Source: Shewanella basaltis (lineage in GTDB: Bacteria; Pseudomonadota; Gammaproteobacteria; Enterobacterales; Shewanellaceae). Taken from it: 64,000 bases of DNA. Positions within the stretch are counted from its first letter, which is position 1. Each line of letters opens with the position of its first letter. The notes under the pieces were generated by a model. That model was not told the DNA's origin and did no database searches. It saw only the letters and a list, made by a program, of their open reading frames with translations. Of this stretch, positions 35,185-43,216 are shown one piece after another. The stretch covers positions 62,001 through 126,000 of the forward strand of contig NZ_JAKILA010000005.1 of NCBI RefSeq assembly GCF_023283885.1, written 5' to 3'. The position numbers and the translations under genes are program-made.

Positions 35185-35613
35185 ATGCTAAGAAAAGAGA
35201 GAATATTTCACGCGGTGTTTTTTGAAATATTGGCTGTCGCTATTATTGTCCCTGTGAGCGCAGTATTAATGGAGAAAAGCACCACAGATATGCTGATAGT
35301 CAGTATTGGTTTGTCACTTTTTGCTGTGATGTGGAATTATATCTACAACAGTTGGTTCGACAAGCTATTGGGTAGCGACCGAATTAATCGCACATTATCA
35401 ATCCGTATTGTGCATGCGATGTGTTTTGAAGGCGGCATGCTAGTGGCAACGCTTCCAGCAGTTTCTTGGTATTTATCGTTAACTCTCATTGATACCATGA
35501 TGCTCGAAGGTGGCGTTTTGGTGTTTTTCTTTGTTTATACCGCAGCGTTTAATTGGGTATACGATGTGTATCAACCATACCAAAGGTGGTTTGGTAATGC
35601 AGTGCATAACTGA
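35185..35613 (+). CDS. PACE-family efflux transporter (bacterial transmembrane pair)
   Basis: About 142 residues from the ATG at 35185. The first methionine of the open frame, at 35089, overlaps the LysR start and would add 32 unusual residues. Four hydrophobic helices form two pairs; each pair is a BTP domain, with RIFHAVFFEILAVAI and RIVHAMCFEGGMLVATLP as matching starts and MWNYIYNSWFD and AFNWVYDVYQPYQRW as matching ends. The conserved Glu in the first helix (FFEI), known to be needed for transport in AceI, is present. It may export biocides or polyamines such as chlorhexidine; specificity unknown. Confidence 0.88.
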   Translation: MLRKERIFHAVFFEILAVAIIVPVSAVLMEKSTTDMLIVSIGLSLFAVMWNYIYNSWFDKLLGSDRINRTLSIRIVHAMCFEGGMLVATLPAVSWYLSLTLIDTMMLEGGVLVFFFVYTAAFNWVYDVYQPYQRWFGNAVHN

Positions 35614-35782
35614 TCGGTTATACAGGTTACCTTTGATGGCGGTTAAGCCAGTAAAGCATAGGGTATCGTTACACAATGGTGTTTGCTACACATCCCATCG
35701 GTTTTCGTATATGACCCGCTTACTCGCTCATGATTAGTGTGGCATCATAATGGGGCTATTTTATTGTTGGGTGCCATATTTT

Positions 35783-36196
35783 ATGCCTTACCGCCAGGTG
35801 ATTAAGTTAACCATTGTTTTTTTATTAATGCTTACGGCTAACGTTGCACGAGCAACTACTTTGGCTCCCTTTAGCAGTGATGGTTGCAGTGCATTTCCAA
35901 ATGGCACATTTGAACAAGGTGAGCTTTGGTTAGCCTGTTGTCAAAAACACGACTTTGATTATTGGAAAGGCGGCACTTTTGATGAGCGTTTAGCCTCAGA
36001 TAAAGCACTAAGAGCGTGTGTAGCACAAGTAGGGCAGCCGCACATTGCATTATTGATGTTAGCGGGTGTGCGAGTTGGTGGGACTCCTTATTTACCTACT
36101 CAGTTTCGTTGGGGCTATGGCTGGCCCTATCCAAAAGATTATGGTGAATTAACAGAGGATGAACTTAAGCAAGTAAAACAACTTTCTGGTCAGTGA
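35783..36196 (+). CDS. Secreted Cys-rich protein with phospholipase-A2-like motif
   Basis: About 137 residues from the ATG at 35783, giving a normal signal peptide (residues 1-24, cleaved near ARA-TT). An in-frame ATG at 35750 is an alternative. The mature protein has GCSAFPNGTF, then WLACCQKHDFDYWKGG and FDERLASDKALRACV. The pattern C-x-x-H-D-x-x-Y-x-x-G resembles the calcium/catalytic region of small prokaryotic phospholipases A2, where His-Asp is the active pair. Overall similarity cannot be judged without a search, so the function is a suggestion. It has no operon partner. Confidence 0.6.
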   Translation: MPYRQVIKLTIVFLLMLTANVARATTLAPFSSDGCSAFPNGTFEQGELWLACCQKHDFDYWKGGTFDERLASDKALRACVAQVGQPHIALLMLAGVRVGGTPYLPTQFRWGYGWPYPKDYGELTEDELKQVKQLSGQ

Positions 36197-36534
36197 TAGC
36201 CTATCTTTAATCTCTTTTTTATTCATCTCCATGTATTTTCTCCTGGGTAAGTAAGCTTGTTTATGCTTTGCTTAGCTAACGCGTGAGCACCTATTTTTGT
36301 CACGGTTTTTGTTGCAGACGCTGTAATGATTAATGGTGTCTCTTGTTTTTCTCCCTCTAGATTGTTTTATTTTACCTATTTATCAAATTCTTATAAATTA
36401 TCCTGTATGAGTTATAGATTGCTTGGTGTGAGTTTATCCGTATTTGTGAATATGACTGTTGCAGCTTGATGTGATTTGGGCTTACAATTGTGCGCTCAAA
36501 TTGTGCAATCAACTATAATGAGCATCTGCTACGA
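36197..36534. other. Intergenic region upstream of the ferredoxin reductase gene
   Basis: No gene recognised. AATTGTGC occurs twice 14 bp apart at about 36486-36507 near the start of the reductase gene and could be a regulator half-site pair. Otherwise A+T-rich, presumably holding the promoter of the reductase-desaturase pair. Confidence 0.45.
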
Positions 36535-37644
36535 ATGAATGTGTTGACTCGACTAAATCATGCCACTGCCAAAACCTTTTTACACACTGACTCAATAGGT
36601 AGTTATCTTGAACCGATAATACAGCGCTTTAAACCTGCTTGGCGCACTCATTGGTTTCGCGCGCGTGTGTTATCAATAAAAAACCTTGATGGTGTTGTTG
36701 AACTATTGTTGAGCCCAGAAAAGCATTGGCCTCAGGCTAAAGCTGGGCAACATGTTTTACTCACGCTTGAGGTGAATGGTCGCTTAATGACTCGACCATT
36801 TTCGATTTCATCAGGGCCACAACAACTAAGTAATGATCACCCGCGGCAGCGATCGATTAGGTTGACGATTAAAGTTAATACAGAGGGGGGATTTACCCCA
36901 AAGATAGTCGAGAGTGTGCTCACTCAACGTGTGGTTAACATCAGCGCACCGCAAGGTGATTTTGTCACTGTTGATTTTCCAAATAATCCCGTGTGGTTTG
37001 TTGCTGCAGGAAGTGGCATCACACCGTTTTTGGCCATGTTGCACCATCTTGCTCACCTGGCAAGTGGTTCAGCTCGTTCAGGGGCAAACCATCCTATTCA
37101 TTTAGTGTATTTTGCTAAGGCTTTAGAACACTTATATGTTGATGAGTTGCTAGCAATATCCAAGGTACTCCCACAGTTACGCTTGCAATTGTTAGTGAGG
37201 CAACAAGGTCATCATTTGTCAGATGCCTTACTCCATTGTGATCCTAGTAGCCAGGTATTTGTTTGTGGTCCAGCACAGTTTAAGCATGCCGTTGATCAGC
37301 AATTAGATATGTTATTGCATCCACAGCAGCAACGTCGGGCCGAGTATTATCAAGCCCCTGTTGTTGCGCAACAAAGCACTGGTGAACACGATGTGCTGGT
37401 CATTCAACGCGGCACGTCAACCCTGTTGACTTTAACTGCGGATGACAACTTATTAACGGGATTAGAACAACAGGGTATTCGTGCTAATTTTGGTTGTCGT
37501 ATTGGGGTATGCCATCAGTGTCGATGTGTTAAAAAGTCAGGAGTAGTGAGAAATTTGCGCACCGGTGAGTTGTCGCAACAAGGTGAGCAATTAATTCAAT
37601 TGTGTATTTCTCAGGCCGTAACCTCACTTGAGTTGGAATTGTAA
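36535..37644 (+). CDS. Ferredoxin reductase with C-terminal 2Fe-2S domain
   Basis: About 369 residues from ATG 36535; an in-frame GTG at 36490 gives 384. The order is an unassigned N-terminal segment, a ferredoxin-reductase FAD domain (RLMTRPFSISSGP), an NAD(P)-binding domain (FVAAGSGITPFLAML and VFVCGPAQF) and a plant-type 2Fe-2S domain (NFGCRIGVCHQCRC and a last Cys in QLCIS). It would take electrons from NAD(P)H and pass them, through its own cluster, to the desaturase encoded 4 bp downstream. This two-gene layout matches desaturase electron-supply proteins in Pseudomonas and Shewanella. The start is uncertain, as no strong ribosome site is present. Confidence 0.88.
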   Translation: MNVLTRLNHATAKTFLHTDSIGSYLEPIIQRFKPAWRTHWFRARVLSIKNLDGVVELLLSPEKHWPQAKAGQHVLLTLEVNGRLMTRPFSISSGPQQLSNDHPRQRSIRLTIKVNTEGGFTPKIVESVLTQRVVNISAPQGDFVTVDFPNNPVWFVAAGSGITPFLAMLHHLAHLASGSARSGANHPIHLVYFAKALEHLYVDELLAISKVLPQLRLQLLVRQQGHHLSDALLHCDPSSQVFVCGPAQFKHAVDQQLDMLLHPQQQRRAEYYQAPVVAQQSTGEHDVLVIQRGTSTLLTLTADDNLLTGLEQQGIRANFGCRIGVCHQCRCVKKSGVVRNLRTGELSQQGEQLIQLCISQAVTSLELEL

Positions 37645-37648
37645 TTTT

Positions 37649-38704
37649 ATGAATAACACTATTAATTTTAATCTATTAGCCGAAGAGTTAGACACATTAA
37701 AGCGTGACACAATGGCTGAAGTCGGTCGTCAAGATGCTGCTTATATTCGTAACGTGATTGTGTGGCAGCGAGTATTAGAGTGGGGCGGTCGTGCTCTATT
37801 AATGCTGGGGTTTATTCATCCTCTATGGTGGGGAATTGGCGTGTTGAGTTTAGCCTGCGCCAAAATACTCGACAACATGGAGATTGGTCATAACGTTTTG
37901 CATGGCCAATACGATTGGATGAACGATCCTCATATTAATTCCCGTCAGTTTGATTGGGATATTGCTTGTGATGGTAAGAGCTGGCAGCGCATCCATAATT
38001 ACGAACACCATACTTACACCAATGTGATTGGCAAAGATCGTGATTTTGGCTACGGTTTATTACGTTTGTCTAATGACTTTGGGTGGCGAATTAAAAATTT
38101 GTGGCAGTTTATAACCTACCTTAATTTGAGTGTGCTATTTCAATGGGGCGTGTCTTACCATGAGTTAGCCGCCGAACGTGTGTTTATGGGCAAAAAAAAG
38201 CAAGGTCGAATATCACGCGTTGATGCTAATGAGCTCAAACGGCGTTTTTTTACCAAAGGGGCTAAGCAATTAATAAAAGATTATTTGGTGTTTCCATTAC
38301 TTGCAGGACCGCTGTTTTTGTGGGTGTTACTGGGTAATTTAATCGCGAATTTACTGCGTAATTTATGGACATCAACCATTATCTTTTGTGGTCATTTTAC
38401 CTCAGATGTACATACCTTTACCCAAGAGCAGTGTGAAAATGAAACTCAAGGCCAATGGTATTATCGCCAAGCGCTGGGCTCGTCAAATATTTCGGGTGGT
38501 AAGTTATTTCATATTTTAACTGGCCATTTGAGCTTTCAAATTGAGCATCATTTGTTTCCTGACTTGCCCTCGTCCCGTTATCAACAGGTGGCACCACAAG
38601 TGCAGGAAATCCTTTGTCGTCATGGTATTGCATATCACACCGGCCCTTTTTTACGCCAATATATCCAAGTGATTAAGCGTATTTTACTCTACTCGTTACC
38701 ATAA
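37649..38704 (+). CDS. Membrane fatty-acid desaturase (acyl-CoA/lipid type)
   Basis: About 351 residues from the ATG at 37649; an earlier in-frame codon at 37628 would overlap the reductase gene. Hydrophobic helices surround three histidine boxes: EIGHNVLHGQ (H81, H85), RIHNYEHHTY (H116, H120, H121) and SFQIEHHLFPD near the C-terminus. These bind the di-iron centre of integral-membrane desaturases. It would introduce a double bond into acyl chains, with electrons from the reductase gene directly upstream, so the pair forms one operon. Regiochemistry is probably delta-9 but not shown by sequence. Such systems raise unsaturation under cold. Confidence 0.9.
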   Translation: MNNTINFNLLAEELDTLKRDTMAEVGRQDAAYIRNVIVWQRVLEWGGRALLMLGFIHPLWWGIGVLSLACAKILDNMEIGHNVLHGQYDWMNDPHINSRQFDWDIACDGKSWQRIHNYEHHTYTNVIGKDRDFGYGLLRLSNDFGWRIKNLWQFITYLNLSVLFQWGVSYHELAAERVFMGKKKQGRISRVDANELKRRFFTKGAKQLIKDYLVFPLLAGPLFLWVLLGNLIANLLRNLWTSTIIFCGHFTSDVHTFTQEQCENETQGQWYYRQALGSSNISGGKLFHILTGHLSFQIEHHLFPDLPSSRYQQVAPQVQEILCRHGIAYHTGPFLRQYIQVIKRILLYSLP

Positions 38705-39247
38705 ATTATGGAGCAAACGGGCATGTGAGCGGTTATCGACTTAACCTGAATCCTATGATCAGGTGTTAGATGATGTAAAAGGTCAGCGTGTTAACTCTAG
38801 TTTGCTTTTAAGCTTGTGCGTTACTTAATTCTCATGGCGAATTAACACAGGGGGCAGCTAGCCTATTGCATATAAACGAGTCGCGCCGTGTGAAAGGCAT
38901 TTGTTAGTTATCATTCTGCTGATTTGTCGTTTATGTGCTGCCTGAGGCTGTGTATTACTGTCAATCTGCTTATCATTGAGTCGATGGCATTGCTCTGTTG
39001 TGCTGTCACAAAGATGCTGCTTTTTGATTAACAGCCAACTCAGTCAAGAACACTATTCTTAAATAAATAGATTAAAATGTATTAATTTAATAGATTTTGC
39101 AGTTTAAAATGATCTAATATCAATCGCATGCAGTATCAATCATTCAGATTTAAACAATATTGCGTCAAAACAGAGCAAGATCAATATTACCTAGGTAATA
39201 GGCGTTGTATTGTTGTATTGATTCATTCTTCAAAATTAGGAGTTAAC
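38705..39247. other. Intergenic region between desaturase and dps
   Basis: About 540 bp. No reading frame with family features. An upstream ATG at 39128 is in frame with dps but lacks a ribosome site and adds 40 atypical residues, so I treat that stretch as promoter and leader. I found no clear OxyR or Fur box by eye. Confidence 0.5.
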
Positions 39248-39718
39248 ATGACAGACATCGATATTGGTATTAAAAAAGATGACCGCCTTAAAATTGCAGA
39301 AGGCCTAAAACGTTTATTGGCTGATTCATACACGCTGTATTTGCAAACTCACAACTTTCATTGGAACGTCACAGGGATTCATTTTCGCGAATTGCACCTG
39401 ATGTTCGAAGAACAATACACCGAACTGGCAACCGCAGTTGATGATATTGCAGAGCGTATTCGTACACTTGACGTTGCAGCACCTGGTACTTACAAAGAGT
39501 TTGCTCGTTTAAGTTCTATTAAAGAAGTTGAAGGTGTGCCTGACTCTGCAACTATGGTTGATTTACTCACTCAAGGCCATGAACAAGTGGTTAAAACGGC
39601 TCGTGAAGTGCTTAAATTAGCCCAAGCTGGCGACGATGAGTCGACGGCAGCATTAGTGTCAGATCGTATGCGCATACACGAAAAAACCGCATGGATGTTA
39701 CGCGCAACTCGCAAGTAA
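39248..39718 (+). CDS. dps: Dps ferritin-like DNA-protection protein
   Basis: 156 residues from ATG 39248, with AGGAG 6 bases upstream. The Dps ferroxidase region is present in the usual places: [20 protein letters not shown] and [20 protein letters not shown], then [10 protein letters not shown]. Dodecamers of this family oxidise and store iron with peroxide and protect DNA in stress and stationary phase. The neighbours are unrelated, and a terminator follows 17 bp after the stop. It is a single-gene unit. Confidence 0.95.
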   Translation: MTDIDIGIKKDDRLKIAEGLKRLLADSYTLYLQTHNFHWNVTGIHFRELHLMFEEQYTELATAVDDIAERIRTLDVAAPGTYKEFARLSSIKEVEGVPDSATMVDLLTQGHEQVVKTAREVLKLAQAGDDESTAALVSDRMRIHEKTAWMLRATRK

Positions 39719-39734
39719 GTTATTGTAAAGTATT

Positions 39735-39766
39735 AACCCGCTGGCTTTTTAGGTCAGCGGTTTTTT
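39735..39766 (+). terminator. dps terminator
   Basis: CCGCTG and CAGCGG pair with an 11-base loop, extended by AA/TT, and are followed by six T residues. Confidence 0.88.
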
Positions 39767-39799
39767 GTTGCATCTAGAAAACCTCGTTTAAACACGTTA

Positions 39800-40615
39800 A
39801 TGTATGTTTTTTTATTTCAAGATGATGCCACAGTGACCAAAAATAACCAACTGCTCCAACTTGCTCAACACTTGTTTGCCCAGCGCAATGCTAAAGCGCC
39901 TAATTCGCACTTTGATAGCGTTTCACCGCAAAGCATGGAACAAGCCATTGCGGTTCAACAAATGATGGCTGGTCTTAATGGCCATATTGCCGGTTGGAAA
40001 TGCTTAGTACCACAAGCCAACGGAGATCTTATTGTTGCCCCTATTTTGCAACCTGCAGAACGCGGCGGGCAATGTAGCATTATACCGAGTGTTAAAGATG
40101 ACCAAGTATTAGCCCTTATTGAGCCTGAAATCGCGTTTATTTTAGGTCAAGATATTGAACCTCATCGCAGTTACACCAATGCTGAAATTGACCAAGCGAT
40201 CAGCGCGACTCACATGGCATTGGAGTTAATTCAGAATCGATTTGCTGGCGATGTTCAACCGAGTTTTTATCAAAAGTTAGCTGATGGCCTGAGCAATCAA
40301 GGTGTATACATTGGCCCTGAAATTGACAAATCTGTGGCTTTTGCTGCAGGGCAGGTGGATGTGGTCGTTACTGACAACACTTCACCAAATACGCCACAAT
40401 CATTTGCTGGTAAACACCCTTGTGACTTACCTCCATTACCAGTGTATTGGATGATTAATTATTTGGCTCAATTAGGTATTAAACTCAATGCAGGGCAGGC
40501 CATTATTACGGGGTCATATTGCGGTGTTGTTAAAGTTTTGATGGAAACCGAGATAAACATTGAATATCGTGGTATTGGCCAATTTAATGTTAAGTTTGTA
40601 GATGCATTAGCCTAG
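39800..40615 (+). CDS. 2-keto-4-pentenoate hydratase / FAH-family protein (MhpD-like)
   Basis: 271 residues. The fold is that of fumarylacetoacetate hydrolase/MhpD: the metal-binding acidic motif appears in ALIEPEIAFILGQDIEPHRS, and QAIITGSYCGVV closes the barrel as in hydratases. MhpD-type enzymes hydrate 2-hydroxypenta-2,4-dienoate in aromatic catabolism, but no other aromatic-degradation gene is nearby, so the actual substrate is uncertain. Start is either ATG 39800 or GTG 39833 (giving TKNNQLLQLAQHLF, a closer match to family starts); no clear ribosome site favours either. A terminator shared with the convergent TetR gene follows. Confidence 0.8.
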   Translation: MYVFLFQDDATVTKNNQLLQLAQHLFAQRNAKAPNSHFDSVSPQSMEQAIAVQQMMAGLNGHIAGWKCLVPQANGDLIVAPILQPAERGGQCSIIPSVKDDQVLALIEPEIAFILGQDIEPHRSYTNAEIDQAISATHMALELIQNRFAGDVQPSFYQKLADGLSNQGVYIGPEIDKSVAFAAGQVDVVVTDNTSPNTPQSFAGKHPCDLPPLPVYWMINYLAQLGIKLNAGQAIITGSYCGVVKVLMETEINIEYRGIGQFNVKFVDALA

Positions 40616-40644
40616 CGTTATTAATGGTGACGTGTTTGAGATAT

Positions 40645-40672
40645 AAAAAAAGCGCTTGAGGCGCTTTTTTTA
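40645..40672. terminator. Bidirectional terminator between hydratase and TetR genes
   Basis: AAAAAAAGCGC and GCGCTTTTTTT pair around loop TTGAG. The TetR stop codon at 40670-40672 overlaps its right edge, so the hairpin serves both convergent genes. Confidence 0.88.
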
Positions 40673-41257
40673 TTTGGATTGTATCTGAGTGAAAAACTCT
40701 TCAAGTTGTTGGCTAACCGTTTCTGTATCACCGGTGGCTTTTAAATATGAGCGTAAACCAATAATGTGAACTTGCAACTTTTTAGCGAGTTGATGCTTAT
40801 CATATTGCGCAGACAAATCACCTTGTTGCTGGGCTTGCTCAACAATACCGGCAAAACGGTGTTCTACTTTGTTGAGTAAACCTTTAGCAATATCAAGGGT
40901 TTCCTGGTGAGATTCATCGAGCTCAGCGAGTGTTCGCATGATCATGCATAATTCACTCGGCACTTCGGCGCTGCAAGGGACAATTAGCCCCCGAAGATAC
41001 TGTTTTAACCCATCCCAAGCGTGCTCATGTTGTGCCAAATGTGCATTAAGCACATCGGTTGATGTTTGAGCATAATGAGTTAACGTTTGATGAAACAGAT
41101 CAGCTTTACTTCCAAAAGCGGCATAAATACTGCCTGGTCGCATGTCCATCGTTGTTTGAATTTCTCGCGTAGATGTAGCCAGAAAACCTTTTTGCCAAAA
41201 CAGGTTTTTTGCTTTTATAAGTACATCTTCGCGATCAAATTTAGAAATATTAGCCAT
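40670..41257 (-). CDS. TetR-family regulator
   Basis: About 195 residues from the ATG at 41257, which has AGAGGGG upstream; the first Met of the open frame, 21 residues earlier, is unlikely. The N-terminal TetR HTH is LIKAKNLFWQKGFLATSTRE with MRPGSIYAAFGSKADLFHQ, characteristic of the AcrR group. The C-terminal ligand domain is not assignable. Between this gene and the symporter gene lies a complex inverted repeat (41316-41357) that may be its operator. Target and ligand are unknown. Confidence 0.9.
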   Translation of the reverse strand: MANISKFDREDVLIKAKNLFWQKGFLATSTREIQTTMDMRPGSIYAAFGSKADLFHQTLTHYAQTSTDVLNAHLAQHEHAWDGLKQYLRGLIVPCSAEVPSELCMIMRTLAELDESHQETLDIAKGLLNKVEHRFAGIVEQAQQQGDLSAQYDKHQLAKKLQVHIIGLRSYLKATGDTETVSQQLEEFFTQIQSK

Positions 41258-41315
41258 TAGCCCCTCTTTAGTTAATGACATTTTACGATAATCTATCGAA
41301 ATAAGGCCAGTGTAT

Positions 41316-41357
41316 TGCATTAATTTTTAATCACCAATTGTTATATGGTGTAATGCA
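41316..41357. promoter_or_regulatory. Nested inverted repeat upstream of TetR gene
   Basis: Outer arms TGCATTA (41316-41322) and TAATGCA (41351-41357) enclose inner arms CACCA (41332-41336) and TGGTG (41346-41350). The position upstream of the TetR start fits an operator for autoregulation. Confidence 0.5.
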
Positions 41358-41427
41358 GATAAAACGCAAAGTGACTTTTGTGCCAATTTTCGATGTTAGT
41401 TTCCATGGCATTATAATTTTGGCTTGT

Positions 41428-42834
41428 TTACGACCACACACCTTCTTCGGTTTTACCTTGAATTTTTACATCGGCCAATTTGAATTCTGGTTTGTTGGTG
41501 GTGTGCAGCTTACTTTGATAGTCGCGGGTTAAGTTAACTATGGTTGGCGTTAATAGCATCAATGCGCTGATATTTACCACCGTCATTAACCCCAGGGCCA
41601 TGTCGGCCATGTTCCACACTTCTTTTAAACTGGCATTTGCTCCCCAGAACACCATGGCTAAATACAATAAGGTGTAACCCGTACGGCCATAAATATTATC
41701 TAGCTTAAACAGGTGTAAGTTACTCTCGGCATAGGCGTAATTGGCCACCACTGAGGTAAATGAGAATAGGGTGATAATAATGGCCACAAACATATCACCG
41801 CTCATGCCCATGTGGTGAGTCATGGCATTTTGAGTAATACGAATGCCTTCCATTTCGTTGCCGATATTACCTTGTGCCAGTAAAATCACAATCGCAGTAC
41901 AACTACATAACACCATGGTGTCGATAAACACTCCAAGCATTTGCACATAGCCTTGCGCAACCGGATGGTTTGGCACAGGGGTTGCTCCCGCTGCGGCATG
42001 GGGGACACTACCGGCGCCAGCTTCGTTAGAATATAACCCACGTTGAATACCATTTTTTATCGCCGCACCTAATGCACCAGCGCCAGCTTCAGTTAAGCCA
42101 AAAGCCGAGTTAAAGATATCCATTAACACAGCAGGTACCTGCTGAATATTAATCAAGGTTACTGCCACCGCTGCCAAAATAAAGGCAAGGCCCATAAAAG
42201 GTACAATTAACTCTGCAAAGCGGGCGATACTGCGTAGCCCACCCATTACAATAATGCCGGCTATTACTGTAATGACAGCACCTGAGTATACGCTTGATAT
42301 ATCAAAGGTATGATTGAGGGCATCGGTGATGGTGTTTGCTTGCATGGCACTAAAACTAATGCCGTAACCTAAAAATAAACACAGGGCAAACAATACGGCC
42401 AGCCAGGGTTTATTAAGCCCTGCGCGAATGTAATAGGCGGGGCCGCCACGGTATTCTTTATGATCATCGCGTACTTTATACAGCTGGCCTAAAATACTCT
42501 CAGCAAACCCGGTTGCCATACCAAGCAGTGCTATTACCCACATCCAAAATACGGCGCCGCTGCCACCAAGGGATATCGCCATGGCAACACCCGCTAGGTT
42601 ACCGGTACCCACCCTTGCTGATAACCCAGTACACAAAGCTTGATAAGAACTGATCCCTGATTTATCGCCCTGGGTACTGCCTTTCATCACTTTAAACATG
42701 TAAGCAAAGTGGCGCAGTTGGATAAAGCGTAATCTCAATGAAAACCACACACCGGCAAATACTAATATGTAGATCAGTACTTGGTATTCGCCCCATAATA
42801 CATTGTTGGCGAACGACACAATTTCATTAATCAT
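41428..42834 (-). CDS. Sodium:alanine/glycine symporter (AGCS family)
   Basis: About 468 residues from the ATG at 42834, which has AGGA upstream; an in-frame start 14 residues earlier is less likely. Around 10-11 hydrophobic helices. Family hallmarks: SGISSYQALCTGLSARVGTG and LAGVAMAISLGG near the N-terminus, VFWMWVIALLGMATGFAES, and QRGLYSNEAGAGSVPHAAA. AGCS proteins import alanine or glycine with sodium across the inner membrane. Monocistronic; no glycine riboswitch-like leader was seen upstream. Confidence 0.93.
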   Translation of the reverse strand: MINEIVSFANNVLWGEYQVLIYILVFAGVWFSLRLRFIQLRHFAYMFKVMKGSTQGDKSGISSYQALCTGLSARVGTGNLAGVAMAISLGGSGAVFWMWVIALLGMATGFAESILGQLYKVRDDHKEYRGGPAYYIRAGLNKPWLAVLFALCLFLGYGISFSAMQANTITDALNHTFDISSVYSGAVITVIAGIIVMGGLRSIARFAELIVPFMGLAFILAAVAVTLINIQQVPAVLMDIFNSAFGLTEAGAGALGAAIKNGIQRGLYSNEAGAGSVPHAAAGATPVPNHPVAQGYVQMLGVFIDTMVLCSCTAIVILLAQGNIGNEMEGIRITQNAMTHHMGMSGDMFVAIIITLFSFTSVVANYAYAESNLHLFKLDNIYGRTGYTLLYLAMVFWGANASLKEVWNMADMALGLMTVVNISALMLLTPTIVNLTRDYQSKLHTTNKPEFKLADVKIQGKTEEGVWS

Positions 42835-43216
42835 TGAATAAATTCCTAGTTTTATATTATTTTTTGAGGCTTTCACTTGGCGTATTACATTGCTTGTTTT
42901 GAGCTATGTACTCAAACAGCCAATCAATATTTTTAGGGCTAATAGCTTAATAAATACACTTATAATCGAATTGAATTAAAAATATATATGAATAGCTATG
43001 CAGTAAAATTACATTAGTAGCACTAAAGGCGTTAAATTTGAAGTGTCGTTAACAGCATGTCGATGAAAAAGTCACCTAACAACAGATTTCAAGCTAGGCT
43101 TGAGCTTAATACCTGCTATTTGTGTTAGTTACGGGTGATTTTTGCTCAATTAATCAATGCTGTTTGGTTGAATCTTGTTTACTGTGAGAGTATTAGGTCA
43201 ATAGGATAGAGTTAGG
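42835..43216. other. Divergent intergenic region symporter/regB with possible structured RNA
   Basis: Between divergent starts. Around 43065-43145 complementary segments nest: AAAAAGTCACC with GGTGATTTTT, CTAACA with TGTTAG, and an inner TCAAGC-TAG-GCTTGA stem (43089-43103), with a T run at the end. It may be a leader or small RNA, or chance. No gene recognised. Confidence 0.4.

Noticed and set aside
39128..39247. Extended N-terminus of Dps (40 residues)
   Set aside because: The ATG at 39248 has AGGAG at correct spacing and gives the family's normal length; the upstream part has no Dps similarity.
42835..43216. Glycine riboswitch upstream of the alanine/glycine symporter
   Set aside because: I could not find the characteristic conserved aptamer core on the minus strand; only unrelated complementary segments were seen.
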